A stretch of DNA of 64,000 nt from Paenibacillus oleatilyticus (lineage in GTDB: Bacteria; Bacillota; Bacilli; Paenibacillales; NBRC-103111). Shown piece by piece: positions 20,701-26,874 of the stretch. The notes beneath the pieces are model-generated. The model made no database searches, was not told the DNA's origin, and saw only the letters and a program-made list of their open reading frames with translations. Location of the stretch: positions 1 to 64,000 of the forward strand of contig NZ_JAHNZO010000032.1 in NCBI RefSeq assembly GCF_018998565.1. The letters are read 5' to 3'. Made by a program: the position numbers and the translations under genes. Position 1 is the first letter of the stretch. The number at the start of each line of letters is the position of its first letter.

Positions 20701-23476
20701 CTGCCTCTGCCTCGACGACGAGCAGTCCTATAGCGGTGACGGAGCGAACGGGCCTGACACGAGCGAGCCGCACGATCTGGCGTACGTGATCTACACGTCG
20801 GGCACGACGGGACGGCCGAAGGGCGTCATGATCGAGCACCGCAGCCTGGTGAATACGGCAGCGGCTTACCGCCGGGAATACCGGCTGGATCAGTTCCCGG
20901 TGCGGCTGCTGCAACTGGCGAGCTTCTCCTTCGACGTGTTCGTCGGGGATATCGCGCGGACGCTGTACAATGGCGGAACGATGGTCATTTGTCCGAAGGA
21001 CGACCGCATCGATCCGACTCGTCTGTATGGCTGGATACGCGACCGGCAAATTACGATCTTCGAATCGACGCCTGCGCTGATCGTGCCGTTCATGGAATAT
21101 GTAGCGGAGCAAGGCTTGGATATGAGCTCGATGGAGCTGCTGATCACAAGCTCGGACAGCTGCAGCGTGACGGACTATCGGCTGCTGCAGGAGCGCTACG
21201 GCTCGCAGTTTAGAATTATCAACGCATATGGCGTAACGGAAGCAGCGATCGATTCGAGCTTCTACGACGAGCCGCTGAGCAAGCTGCCGGAGGCGGGGAA
21301 TGTGCCGATCGGCAAGGCGTGGCTGAACGCCCGGTTCTACATTGTGGATGCTCATTTGAATCCGGTACCGGTAGGGGTATTGGGCGAGCTGTGCATTGGC
21401 GGCGTGGGCGTGGCCCGGGGTTATTTGAACCGTCCGGAGCTAAACGAAGAGAAGTTCGTCGACAGCCCGTTCGTCCCGGGCGAGCGGCTGTACCGCACGG
21501 GCGACCTGGCGCGCTGGATGGAAGACGGCAACGTGGACTTCATCGGCCGGATCGACAACCAGGCGAAAATCCGGGGGTACCGGATCGAAATCGGCGAGGT
21601 CGAAACGCAGCTGCTGAAAGTGGACAAGGTACGGGAAGCGGTCGTGGTCATCCGGGAGGACGGCAACGGGCAGAAGGCGCTGTGCGCGTACTACACGGCG
21701 GGCGAGGAGCTGCAAGCCAGCGGTCTGCGAAGCGCGATGTCGCAGGAGCTGCCGGGGTATATGATTCCGTCGTACTTCATGCAGCTGGAGCGGCTGCCGC
21801 TGACGCCGAACGGGAAGATCGACCGCAAGGCGCTGCCAGCACCGGAAGGAGGCGCGAGCGGATCGGAATATACCGCGCCGCGCACCCCGCTGGAAGCGAA
21901 GCTGGTCCGTATATGGCAGGAAGTGCTGGCAGTTACAACCGTCGGCGTGAAGGACAACTTCTTCGATCTCGGCGGACACTCCCTGCGCGCAACGACGCTT
22001 GTCAGCAAGATTCACAAGGAGCTGAATGTGGATCTGCCGCTGCGCGACGTGTTCCGCTACGCTACGGTTGAAGAGATGGCCCAGGCAATTGCCCAAATGG
22101 AAGAGGGGGCGTTTTCGGCTATACCGGCGGCGGAGGAGAGGGAGCACTACCCGCTATCTTCCGCGCAGAAGCGGCTCTTCATCCAGCATCAGCTGGAAGG
22201 GGCGGATCAGCTGTACAACATGCCGGAAATTATGCGGCTGGAAGGGCCGGTGGATCTCGATCGCTTCCAAGAAGCATTCCGGAAGCTGATCGCGCGTCAT
22301 GAGACGCTGCGTACCAGCTTTGCGATGATACATGGCGAGCCTGTCCAACAGGTGCATGACGAAGTCGAATTTGCTGTTGAGCACAGCAAGGCCGCCCAAG
22401 AAGAGGTCGCGGAGATCGTCCGCCGTTTCGTCCGCCCGTTTGATTTGAAGACAGCGCCTTTGCTTCGCGTAGGATTGGTCGAATTGGAGCAAGACGCTCA
22501 TGTCCTGATGTTCGACATGCATCACATTATTTCGGACGGCGTTTCGATGACGATTTTGGTGGAAGAGTTTATTTGGCTCTATGCCGGCGAGGAGCTGCCG
22601 CCCCTGCGGATTCAGTACAAAGATTATGCCGTATGGCAGCAATCCGAAGCGTACAGGGAGCGGACAAGCCGGCAGGAGGCGTATTGGCTGCAGAAGCTGG
22701 CAGGCGACCTTCCTAAGGTGGACTTGCCTACCGACTACGAGCGACCGGCGACCCGGAGCTTCGACGGCGCGCACATCGAGTTCGAAGTCGACGCGGCTCT
22801 TGCGAAGCGGTTGAACGAGCTGGCGGCCAAGCATGATAGCACGCTGTACATGGTTCTGCTGTCGGCTTATACGGTGCTGCTTTCCAAATACAGCGGGCAA
22901 GAAGACATCATTGTCGGAACGCCGGTTGCGGGAAGAACGCATGCCGATCTGGAGCCGATCCTCGGGATGTTTGTCAATACGCTCGCGATCCGAAACAATC
23001 CGGCAGGAGACAAAACGTTCCTCGCTTACCTGGAAGAAGTCAAAGAGTCGGCTTTGGGGGCGTTCGAGCATCAGGACTATCCCTTCGAAGAGCTTGTGGA
23101 ACGATTGAATGTCAAGCGGGACCCAAGCCGCAATCCGATATTCGATACGATGTTCGACTTGCAAAATATCGAGGAGCGCGAAGCCGGCTTCGAAGCGTTG
23201 AGACTGACTCCGTACGATCCAGATGAAGCGGAAGAAGCGAAATTCGACCTCACCTTGTTCATGTCCGAAGACAACGGAGTGCTCAAGGGAGGCTTCCATT
23301 ATTGCGCCAAATTGTTCAAAGCGGCGATGATCCAGACCATGGCTCAAGATTTATTGCTGGTGCTGGCTCAAATTTGCGAAGATCCCCAGATCCAATTGAG
23401 CGGGGTCCAATTAAATAAACAAGCGGCAAGCCATAAGAACAAGAGCTCGATAGACAGCATTGAATTTGCATTCTAG
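8771..23476 (+). CDS. Octapeptin-type NRPS subunit 2 (half-C, A(Phe)-T-E, C-A(aliphatic)-T, C-A(Dab)-T, C-A(Dab)-T, C)
   Basis: A 4901-aa synthetase. It starts at GTG after the SD GAGAGGAGAG. Residues 1-235 resemble only the C-terminal lobe of a condensation domain (FWNETF, LLGMPVVKK, HQNIPF) and lack HHxxxDG. Then come: A about 255-760, code DAWTIAAICK, the classical Phe code; T with Ser787 in GGDS; E about 834-1273 (HHAVVDGVSWRIL), giving D-Phe; D-C-L domain about 1304-1740 (QHILMDGW); A about 1761-2254, code about DGFLLGAVYK, a branched aliphatic residue; T; C 2356-2784; A about 2799-3304 (Dab code DVGEISAIDK); T; C 3407-3834; A about 3851-4357 (Dab); T; and a terminal full C about 4460-4877. 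The tail is SIDSIEFAF. These modules would add residues 4-7. All C domains that must act retain the second His of the HHxxxDG motif. Confidence 0.95.
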   Translation: MAFEKESLFWNETFGGEDYTLTLLPYSKTPVHSTPDIQSVSGSLSADVAQRILKMSKGSPLAAYMILLAGVQSLLYKYTNEKNILLGMPVVKKPNESRRPINHVVILKNTMDTETTFKSLLNELKSSVTGAIQHQNIPFLKMTEKLQLQYADGVPIVNTLVSLNELHTVDIGHNVAYDCLFQFGLEHDSIHYRLIYNEHLYSAEFMDRAVNHLDHLFSTLLSQPELELRKADMLTESEKHQLHAFNDTDSDYEREKTIHRLFEEQAERTPDHVAVVFGNERLTYRELNERANRLARTLRAEGVVKDKFVGIMTERSLEMVVGIFGTLKAGGAYVPIDPEYPEERISYLLEDSGAQLLLTQRRLQDKVPFAGKVIALDDEGAYGADGSNLEPVTGPDDLAYVIYTSGTTGKPKGVMVEHHGLSSLKMMFKETLQMTEQDRVIQFASLSFDASCWEMFQTLFFGAALYIPTAETILDQHLFESFMNDHGITTATLPPTYAAYLTPERMPSLRRLISAGSAASLELVQQWKDSVKYFNAYGPTEDSICTSIWTASKNENIALVSIGRPVHNHKIYIVDSHHQLLPVGVAGELCIGGVGLARGYLNRPELTAEKFTDNPFAPGERMYKTGDLARWLPDGNIEYLGRIDHQVKIRGYRIEVGEIEEQLLKLPSVQEAIVMAREDAAGQYQLCAYFVAESPLAVGELRGALSQNLPGYMIPAHFVQLPRMPLTPNGKIDRKALPAPEGNALGGREYVAPRSETEKALAAVWQSVLSAERVGVTDHFFELGGDSIKSIQVSSRLHQAGYKLEIKDLFKYPTIAQLSLHVQPIARTVNQGEVTGEVVLTPIQRWFFEQQFADPHHFNQSVMLYRKQGFDEAAIHKVLQKITEHHDALRMVFRKVENGYVAWNRGIGEGELYSLEVIDFKDLPACGQAVEAKANEIQSSFDLEKGPLVKAGLFQCADGDHLLIAVHHAVVDGVSWRILMEDIALGYEQAEKGEEIRFPAKTDAYRTWSEQLAAYAQGPVMENERAYWQRIAQTPMLPLPKDMQADESLQLDSETMVVQLSQRETEQLLKRVHRAYNTEMNDILLTALGMAVQKWSGYDRVLVNLEGHGRESILTDIDITRTVGWFTSKYPVVLEPERDKELSYQIKKVKEHLRQIPNKGIGYGVCRYMSGNADDSDWGAEPEINFNYLGQFDQDLENNDMGISPYSSGMQASDRQARSFVLDMNGMVLDGSLSLELSYSRKEYHRETMEQLALWLQESLQELIAHCAAIEHPELTPSDVQYKGLSVTDLEQIVEQTRLIGEIENIYTLTPMQKGMWFHSAMDRQAGAYFEQARFTLLGALDVDLFSKSWAELAARHMVLRTNFYSGWKGEPLQIVYRNKPVGFEYEDLRHLPLDERAAYTEKKAKEDKLRGFDLERDALVRVTVMRTENEKYRVLWSFQHILMDGWCLPQLTQELFETYTAYLRNKHPERTTVPAYSQYIEWLEKQDDDAAGRYWSEYLSGYEGQTALPLRKTDLPNGEYVADHVVCELGKSLTERMDRVAKQHQVTMNTLLQAAWGIILQKYNGTGDVVFGSVVSGRPAEISGIEEMIGLFINTIPVRVACEAATSFADVMERLQVQALESGRYDYYPLYEIQARSAQKQDLINHIIAFENYPMDEQMEQAGGADSGGLAIADVDMAEQTNYDFNVTVVPGEAMEIRFDYNANVFDRATIQRLKGHLVYVLEQIVANPRIAVEDLELATAEERTEIIERFNATTTEFPREKTLHQLFEEQAERIPDAVAVVFEHTQWTYRELNEQVNRLARTLRASGVDKERVVGIMAERSLEMIVGILAVLKAGGAYVPIDAEYPEERIRYMIEDSGAQVLLVQRHLQERVPVQRLMVILDDEASYHADGSNVTRNNGATDLACVIYTSGTTGKPKGNLVTHRNIVRIVRNTNYIDITDQDRVLQMSSYSFDGAIFDIFGALTNGARLVLIPRETMLEIGKLAELIERQQISVALITTAFFNVLVDVNVNCLRHIRAVLFGGERVSVSHVRRALQHIGPGKIIHAYGPSESTVYTTYYMVNEVEEDAVNVPIGWPISNTATYIVDGKNKLQPIGVAGELCVAGEGLVRGYLNRPELTAEKFVDNPFVPGERMYRTGDLARWLPDGTIEYVGRIDDQVKIRGFRIELGEVESHLLKVEAVQKATVVVRETASGEKQLCAYFVADRELQAREVRNALSQELPAYMIPSYFVQLEQMPLTTNGKVDRRALPAPEESLHTGAEHTAPRTPLEAELSDIWKSVLGLEKVGVTDNFFDLGGHSLRATTLVSKVHKELNVDFPLRDVFRYPTIEEMAQAIARMEEGAFSAIPVAEEREYYPLSSAQKRLFILQQLEGVEQSYNMPGAMLLEGALDRKRFEEAFRRLIARHETLRTGFEMVNGEAVQRIYPSVDFAVEYVQASGEAVEEAVQNFVRTFDLAKPPLLRVGLVELSEERHVLMFDMHHIISDGVSMDVLVEEFVRLYGRKELEPLRIQYKDYAAWQQSEAQQEQLKRQEAYWLDQFQGELPVLEMPTDYARPAVQSYEGDTLQFFIDAQKSESLKRLAAESGATLYMVLLAAYTIVLHKYTGQQDVVVGTTIAGRNHGDVQPLIGMFVNTLAIRSYPAGEKTFLAYLEEVKETTLGAYEHQNYPFEELVEKVQVARDLSRNPLFDTMFSLQNTESKEFELEGLRLAPYPSDYGMAKFDLSLDMSEEDGGLECSLEYATALYKRGTIERLANHFEQLLEAIVSDPSAKIAMLDLLAAEEKEQIQHAFNPLMPELAPEKTFHRLFAEQAARTSEATAVVYEDKQLTYGELNEQANRLACTLREGGIGRESIVGILADRSVDLLVGVMAVWKAGGAYVPLDPEYPSERIRFMLEDSGAAMLLTQTHLQDQAQAWLAEDAALQSVRCLCLDDERSYTGDGANGPDTSEPHDLAYVIYTSGTTGRPKGVMIEHRSLVNTAAAYRREYRLDQFPVRLLQLASFSFDVFVGDIARTLYNGGTMVICPKDDRIDPTRLYGWIRDRQITVFESTPALIVPFMEYVAEQGLDMSSMELLITSSDSCSVTDYRLLQERYGSRFRIINAYGVTEAAIDSSFYDEPLEKLPEAGNVPIGKAWLNARFYIVDAHLNPVPVGVLGELCIGGVGVARGYLNRPELNEEKFVDSPFVPGERLYRTGDLARWMEDGNVDFIGRIDNQAKIRGYRIEIGEVETQLLKVDKVREAVVVIREDGNGQKALCAYYTADEELQAGGLRSAMSQELPGYMIPSYFVQLERLPLTPNGKIDRKALPAPEGGAGGSEYTAPRTPMEAKLVRIWQEVLAVTTVGVKDNFFDLGGHSLRATTLVSKIHKELNVDLPLRDVFRYATVEEMAQAIARMEEGAFSAIPVAEEREHYPLSSAQKRLFILHQLEGAEQSYNMPGAMLLEGALDRTRFEEAFRGLIARHETLRTGFEMVNGEAVQRIYPQVDFAVEYVQASEEAAGEAVQNFVRTFDLAKPPLLRVGLVELAEERYILMFDMHHIISDGVSMEVLVEEFVRLYGGEELEPLRIQYKDYAAWQQSEAQQEQLKRQEAYWLDQFQGELPVLEMPTDYARPAVQSYEGHTLHFFMDAQKSEGLKRLAAESGATLYMVLLAAYTILLHKYTGQQDVVVGTPIAGRNHSDVQPLIGMFINTLAIRSYPAGEKTFLAYLEEVKETMFGAYEHQNYPFEELVDKVQVARDLSRNPLFDTMFTLQNTESKDFELEGLRLASYPSEYGMAKFDLSLDVIEDNDGLEYVLEYATALYKRETVERLAKHFEQLLEAIVSDPGAKIAMLDLLTAEEKEQIQHAFNPLMPELAPEKTFHRLFEEQAARTPEATAVMYEDKQLTYGELNEQANRLAYTLREGGIGRESIVGILADRSVDLLVGVMAVWKAGGAYVPLDPEYPSERIRFMLEDSGATVLLTQTHLQDQAQAWLAEDAALQRVRCLCLDDEQSYSGDGANGPDTSEPHDLAYVIYTSGTTGRPKGVMIEHRSLVNTAAAYRREYRLDQFPVRLLQLASFSFDVFVGDIARTLYNGGTMVICPKDDRIDPTRLYGWIRDRQITIFESTPALIVPFMEYVAEQGLDMSSMELLITSSDSCSVTDYRLLQERYGSQFRIINAYGVTEAAIDSSFYDEPLSKLPEAGNVPIGKAWLNARFYIVDAHLNPVPVGVLGELCIGGVGVARGYLNRPELNEEKFVDSPFVPGERLYRTGDLARWMEDGNVDFIGRIDNQAKIRGYRIEIGEVETQLLKVDKVREAVVVIREDGNGQKALCAYYTAGEELQASGLRSAMSQELPGYMIPSYFMQLERLPLTPNGKIDRKALPAPEGGASGSEYTAPRTPLEAKLVRIWQEVLAVTTVGVKDNFFDLGGHSLRATTLVSKIHKELNVDLPLRDVFRYATVEEMAQAIAQMEEGAFSAIPAAEEREHYPLSSAQKRLFIQHQLEGADQLYNMPEIMRLEGPVDLDRFQEAFRKLIARHETLRTSFAMIHGEPVQQVHDEVEFAVEHSKAAQEEVAEIVRRFVRPFDLKTAPLLRVGLVELEQDAHVLMFDMHHIISDGVSMTILVEEFIWLYAGEELPPLRIQYKDYAVWQQSEAYRERTSRQEAYWLQKLAGDLPKVDLPTDYERPATRSFDGAHIEFEVDAALAKRLNELAAKHDSTLYMVLLSAYTVLLSKYSGQEDIIVGTPVAGRTHADLEPILGMFVNTLAIRNNPAGDKTFLAYLEEVKESALGAFEHQDYPFEELVERLNVKRDPSRNPIFDTMFDLQNIEEREAGFEALRLTPYDPDEAEEAKFDLTLFMSEDNGVLKGGFHYCAKLFKAAMIQTMAQDLLLVLAQICEDPQIQLSGVQLNKQAASHKNKSSIDSIEFAF
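17165..18945 (+). repeat. Dab A-T block, copy 3 of 4
   Basis: Nearly identical to the other Dab adenylation-carrier blocks. Its start-to-start spacing to copy 4 (3156 bases) equals the copy 1 to copy 2 spacing, so the unit that duplicated was probably a whole C-A-T module or a pair of them. Confidence 0.85.
20321..22101 (+). repeat. Dab A-T block, copy 4 of 4
   Basis: Nearly identical to the other three. Its 5' half shares the variant bases of copy 1, about 18 kb upstream in another gene, rather than those of its immediate neighbour copy 3. Confidence 0.85.
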
Positions 23477-23502
23477 ACAAGCTCCGCAAGGAACAGCTTG
23501 TT

Positions 23503-23559
23503 CATGCCTGAAACAGGAGTGTATGTCCGAATTCGTTCGAGACATGCACTCCGGGCATG
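23503..23559. other. Hairpin between NRPS genes 2 and 3
   Basis: GGAGTGTATGTC (23516-23527) pairs with GACATGCACTCC (23541-23552) at 11 of 12 positions, flanked by CATGCC/GGCATG. A smaller stem, ACAAGCT/AGCTTGT (23477-23501), precedes it. The left arm GGAGTGTATG is the same as in the hairpin at 8692-8736. No U-tract follows. Confidence 0.68.
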
Positions 23560-23588
23560 TTGTCATCACATCTTAGGGGAGGATACGA

Positions 23589-26500
23589 ATGAAATCCTTG
23601 TTTGCAAAGGAAGAAATGTATTGGAACGAAAAGTTCGATGCCGAAGACAGCATGAGCTTCCTGCCCTACAGCAACTCCTCCATCAAAATCAGCAGTGCGG
23701 ATCATGCGGCAGCATCCGGCGTGGTTCAGCTTACGCTGCCGAAGGAGCTGTCCGATCGAATCGTACGCCTCGCCAATGGATCGGACATGGCCTTCTTTAT
23801 GATCGTATTGGCTGGGGTCAACGGCCTGCTCCATGCCTACACCAAGCGGGAGAACATACTGGTAGGTATCCCCGCATCGGCGCTGAACGATGAGAATCCG
23901 CCGATTCAAGATTTTCTGATTATTAAAAATATCATCCGCCGCGAAAGCACGTTTAGATCGCTGCTGGGCCAAATCAAAGCGTCGGTCGGCGAAGCTTTGG
24001 AGCATCAGCATATTCCGTTCAGAAAAATGATTCATTCCATGAATTTCGAATATACCCCCGATGGTGTGCCTGTCGTTAACACGATGGTTTCCTTTAAAAA
24101 AATACATGGGTCTGATTTTGCAAAAGCCGTATCGGCCGATACCGTATTTGAGTTTGATGCGGACCGCGACTCCATCCGGTTAAGCGTAAGCTTTGACGGC
24201 AATCGATACGACCGAAATTTCATGGCCGCGGCGGTCGATCATCTTGTGCGGCTGCTGTCCGTCGTCTTGTTTCAGCCGGAGCTTCAGCTCGGCGCCGTGG
24301 ACATGCTGTCGGAGTCCGAGAAGCATCAGCTGCTGCATGGGTTCAACGATACCGAGACGGAATATCCGCGGGATAAAACGATTCATCAGCTGATCGAAGA
24401 GCAGGCGGATCGGGTTCCGGACGCGGTGGCGGTTGTTTTTGAGAAGGAGCAGCTTACCTACCGCGAGCTGAATGAGCGGGCAAACCGGCTGGCCCGGACA
24501 CTGCGGGCCGAGGGCGTGCAGCCGGATCAACTGGTAGGCTTGATGATCGGGCGTTCGCTGGAGATGGTCGTCGGCATTCTGGGAATCTTGAAAGCCGGGG
24601 GCGCGTACGTGCCGATCGATCCGGAGTATCCGGAGGAGCGCATCCGCTATTTGCTGGAAGATTCAGGGGCACGGCTGCTATTGACGCAGCGGCGTTTGCA
24701 GGAGCGGGTATCGTTTGCCGGGAAAGCGATCGCGTTGGACGACGAGGCGGCCTACGGCGAGGATGGCTCGAATCTGGAGGCGGTCACCGGACCGAACGAT
24801 CTGGCGTATGTGATCTACACATCGGGAACGACGGGCAAGCCCAAAGGGGTATTGGTAGAGCATCGCGGGCTGAGCAGCTTGAAAATGATGTTCGGGGAAA
24901 CGCTGCAAATGAGCGAGCGGGACCGAGTGGTCCAATTCGCCAGCTTGTCGTTCGATGCGTCGTGCTGGGAAATTTTCAAAGCGTTATTTTTTGGCGCGGC
25001 TTTATATATTCCAACGGCCGAAACGATTCTGGACTATCGATTATTCGAGAACTTCATGAACGAGAACGGGATTACGGCAACGATCTTGCCGCCGACGTAT
25101 GCGGCCTATTTGAACCCCGATCGGATGCCGAGCCTCAAAAAACTGATTACCGGAGGTTCTGCCGTTTCGGTCGAATTCGTTCAGCAGTGGAAAGACAAAG
25201 TGCAATATTTTAACGCCTACGGTCCGACGGAAGCTTCGATCGTGACTTCGGTTTGGACGGCTTCAACGGGTGCTGTCGACCGGAAGTCGATTCCGATCGG
25301 CCGTCCGATTCAGAATCACCGAATTCATATTGTAGATTCGCAGCTGCAATTGCTGCCGGTCGGTGTGGCGGGGGAGCTTTGCGTTGCGGGGGTAGGATTG
25401 GCCCGCGGCTATTTGAATCGTCCGGAGCTGACCGCAGAGAAGTTCGTGGACAATCCGTTCGCGCCGGGCGAGCGGATGTACCGGACCGGCGACTTGGCCA
25501 GATGGCAGCCGGACGGCAACATCGAATATATGGGCCGCATCGACCATCAAGTGAAAATCCGCGGCTACCGGATCGAGATTGGCGAGGTCGAAGAGCAGCT
25601 CATGAAGATCGCGTCCGTTCAAGAAGCGATCGTTATCGCGCGTGAAGATGCAAGCGGACAAAGTCAGCTGTGCGCCTACTTCGTGGCGCAAGCGAAGCTG
25701 AAGGCGACTGAGCTGAAGGAAGTTATGGCGAAAGAGCTGCCGGGATACATGATTCCGTCGCATTTTGTGCAGCTGGAGCGGATGCCGTTAACGCCGAATG
25801 GCAAAATCGACCGCAAGGCGCTGCCCGCTCCGGAAGCAAGCCATTACGAAACGGAATACGTTGCGCCGCGCACGCTGCTTGAAATGAAGCTGGTCCAAAT
25901 CTGGCAGGAAGTGCTCGGCTTAGACAAAATAGGAATAAAGGATGATTTCTTCGAGCTCGGCGGCAACTCGATCAACCTGATGCGGTTAATTCAACGAATC
26001 TATGACGAAACGGGAAGAGAAATCCCGCTGCATAAAGGATATCAGGATGTAACTATCGAAGCGATGGCGCTTGAGAATTGGGAATCCGGGTTTGAGCAGG
26101 ACGGCAATCATTTTATGAAGCTGAATAAGCATGGGGCGACGAATTTGTTTTGCTTTCCTCCGGGAAGCGGATTCGGCATAGGCTATCGGGGATTGGCGGA
26201 TAGACTGGAGAACCGGTACGTGGTGTATGCGATTGATTTCATTGACGATTCCGATAACTACGAGGACATGCTGAATCGTTATGTGGACGAGGTCATCCGC
26301 ATCCAGGATCAAGGGCCTTATGTCTTCCTCGGGTACTGCTTCGGCGGGAATTTGATGTTCGAAGTAGCCAAAACGATGGAAAAGAGAGGGTACCAAGTAT
26401 CGGATCTGATCATGGTAGATTCGTGGATTAAGGAAACCCTGACACCGGAGGCTACGACGGAAAACGAGCTGTTGGAAACAATGGAGGATTTGACGGAAAC

Positions 26501-26840
26501 GGAAAAAGAACTGCTGGAAAACCCCTTAATTCGGGAGCGTGTCCAGCAAAAGGTGCGCGCGACCTTGACGTACGAGGCGCAATTGATCAACACGGGCACC
26601 GTTCAGGGAAACATTTACGAGTTGGTCGCGGAAGACAGCGATGCTTTCCGGTTGGAGCACCAGCTGCCGTCCTGGCGCGGAGCCGCCGGACAAGCCTATA
26701 CGGAATATAAGCTCGCAGGCGCTCACGAAAAATTGCTGGAACCCGAATGCATTGATGGAACGTCGATTGTCATTCAGCGCATCCTCGATCAAATCGTGGA
26801 ACAGAACGACGCATCCCGAAAGGTGCTGCATGGAGGCTGA
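23589..26840 (+). CDS. Octapeptin-type NRPS subunit 3 (half-C, A(Leu-like)-T-TE)
   Basis: A 1083-aa termination subunit that adds the last residue and releases the peptide. It starts at ATG after TTAGGGGAGG. Residues 1-240 are a truncated condensation domain (C-terminal lobe only: YWNEKF, ILVGIPA, HQHIPF) like the start of subunit 2. The A domain (about 255-755) gives the code DAWIIGAIVK, a Leu-type code in polymyxin-family synthetases. The carrier Ser is about 794 (LGGNS). The thioesterase (about 840-1083) has the nucleophile elbow GYCFGG with Cys917 where Ser is usual, plus Asp944 and His1046 in the expected positions. In octapeptins this TE would join the C-terminal Leu carbonyl to the side-chain amine of Dab2, giving a 7-residue ring. 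The next gene starts at or just beyond the stop codon. Confidence 0.94.
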   Translation: MKSLFAKEEMYWNEKFDAEDSMSFLPYSNSSIKISSADHAAASGVVQLTLPKELSDRIVRLANGSDMAFFMIVLAGVNGLLHAYTKRENILVGIPASALNDENPPIQDFLIIKNIIRRESTFRSLLGQIKASVGEALEHQHIPFRKMIHSMNFEYTPDGVPVVNTMVSFKKIHGSDFAKAVSADTVFEFDADRDSIRLSVSFDGNRYDRNFMAAAVDHLVRLLSVVLFQPELQLGAVDMLSESEKHQLLHGFNDTETEYPRDKTIHQLIEEQADRVPDAVAVVFEKEQLTYRELNERANRLARTLRAEGVQPDQLVGLMIGRSLEMVVGILGILKAGGAYVPIDPEYPEERIRYLLEDSGARLLLTQRRLQERVSFAGKAIALDDEAAYGEDGSNLEAVTGPNDLAYVIYTSGTTGKPKGVLVEHRGLSSLKMMFGETLQMSERDRVVQFASLSFDASCWEIFKALFFGAALYIPTAETILDYRLFENFMNENGITATILPPTYAAYLNPDRMPSLKKLITGGSAVSVEFVQQWKDKVQYFNAYGPTEASIVTSVWTASTGAVDRKSIPIGRPIQNHRIHIVDSQLQLLPVGVAGELCVAGVGLARGYLNRPELTAEKFVDNPFAPGERMYRTGDLARWQPDGNIEYMGRIDHQVKIRGYRIEIGEVEEQLMKIASVQEAIVIAREDASGQSQLCAYFVAQAKLKATELKEVMAKELPGYMIPSHFVQLERMPLTPNGKIDRKALPAPEASHYETEYVAPRTLLEMKLVQIWQEVLGLDKIGIKDDFFELGGNSINLMRLIQRIYDETGREIPLHKGYQDVTIEAMALENWESGFEQDGNHFMKLNKHGATNLFCFPPGSGFGIGYRGLADRLENRYVVYAIDFIDDSDNYEDMLNRYVDEVIRIQDQGPYVFLGYCFGGNLMFEVAKTMEKRGYQVSDLIMVDSWIKETLTPEATTENELLETMEDLTETEKELLENPLIRERVQQKVRATLTYEAQLINTGTVQGNIYELVAEDSDAFRLEHQLPSWRGAAGQAYTEYKLAGAHEKLLEPECIDGTSIVIQRILDQIVEQNDASRKVLHGG

Positions 26841-26874
26841 GCGGCGTCCGCATGCTTTGAAAGGGGATAACACG

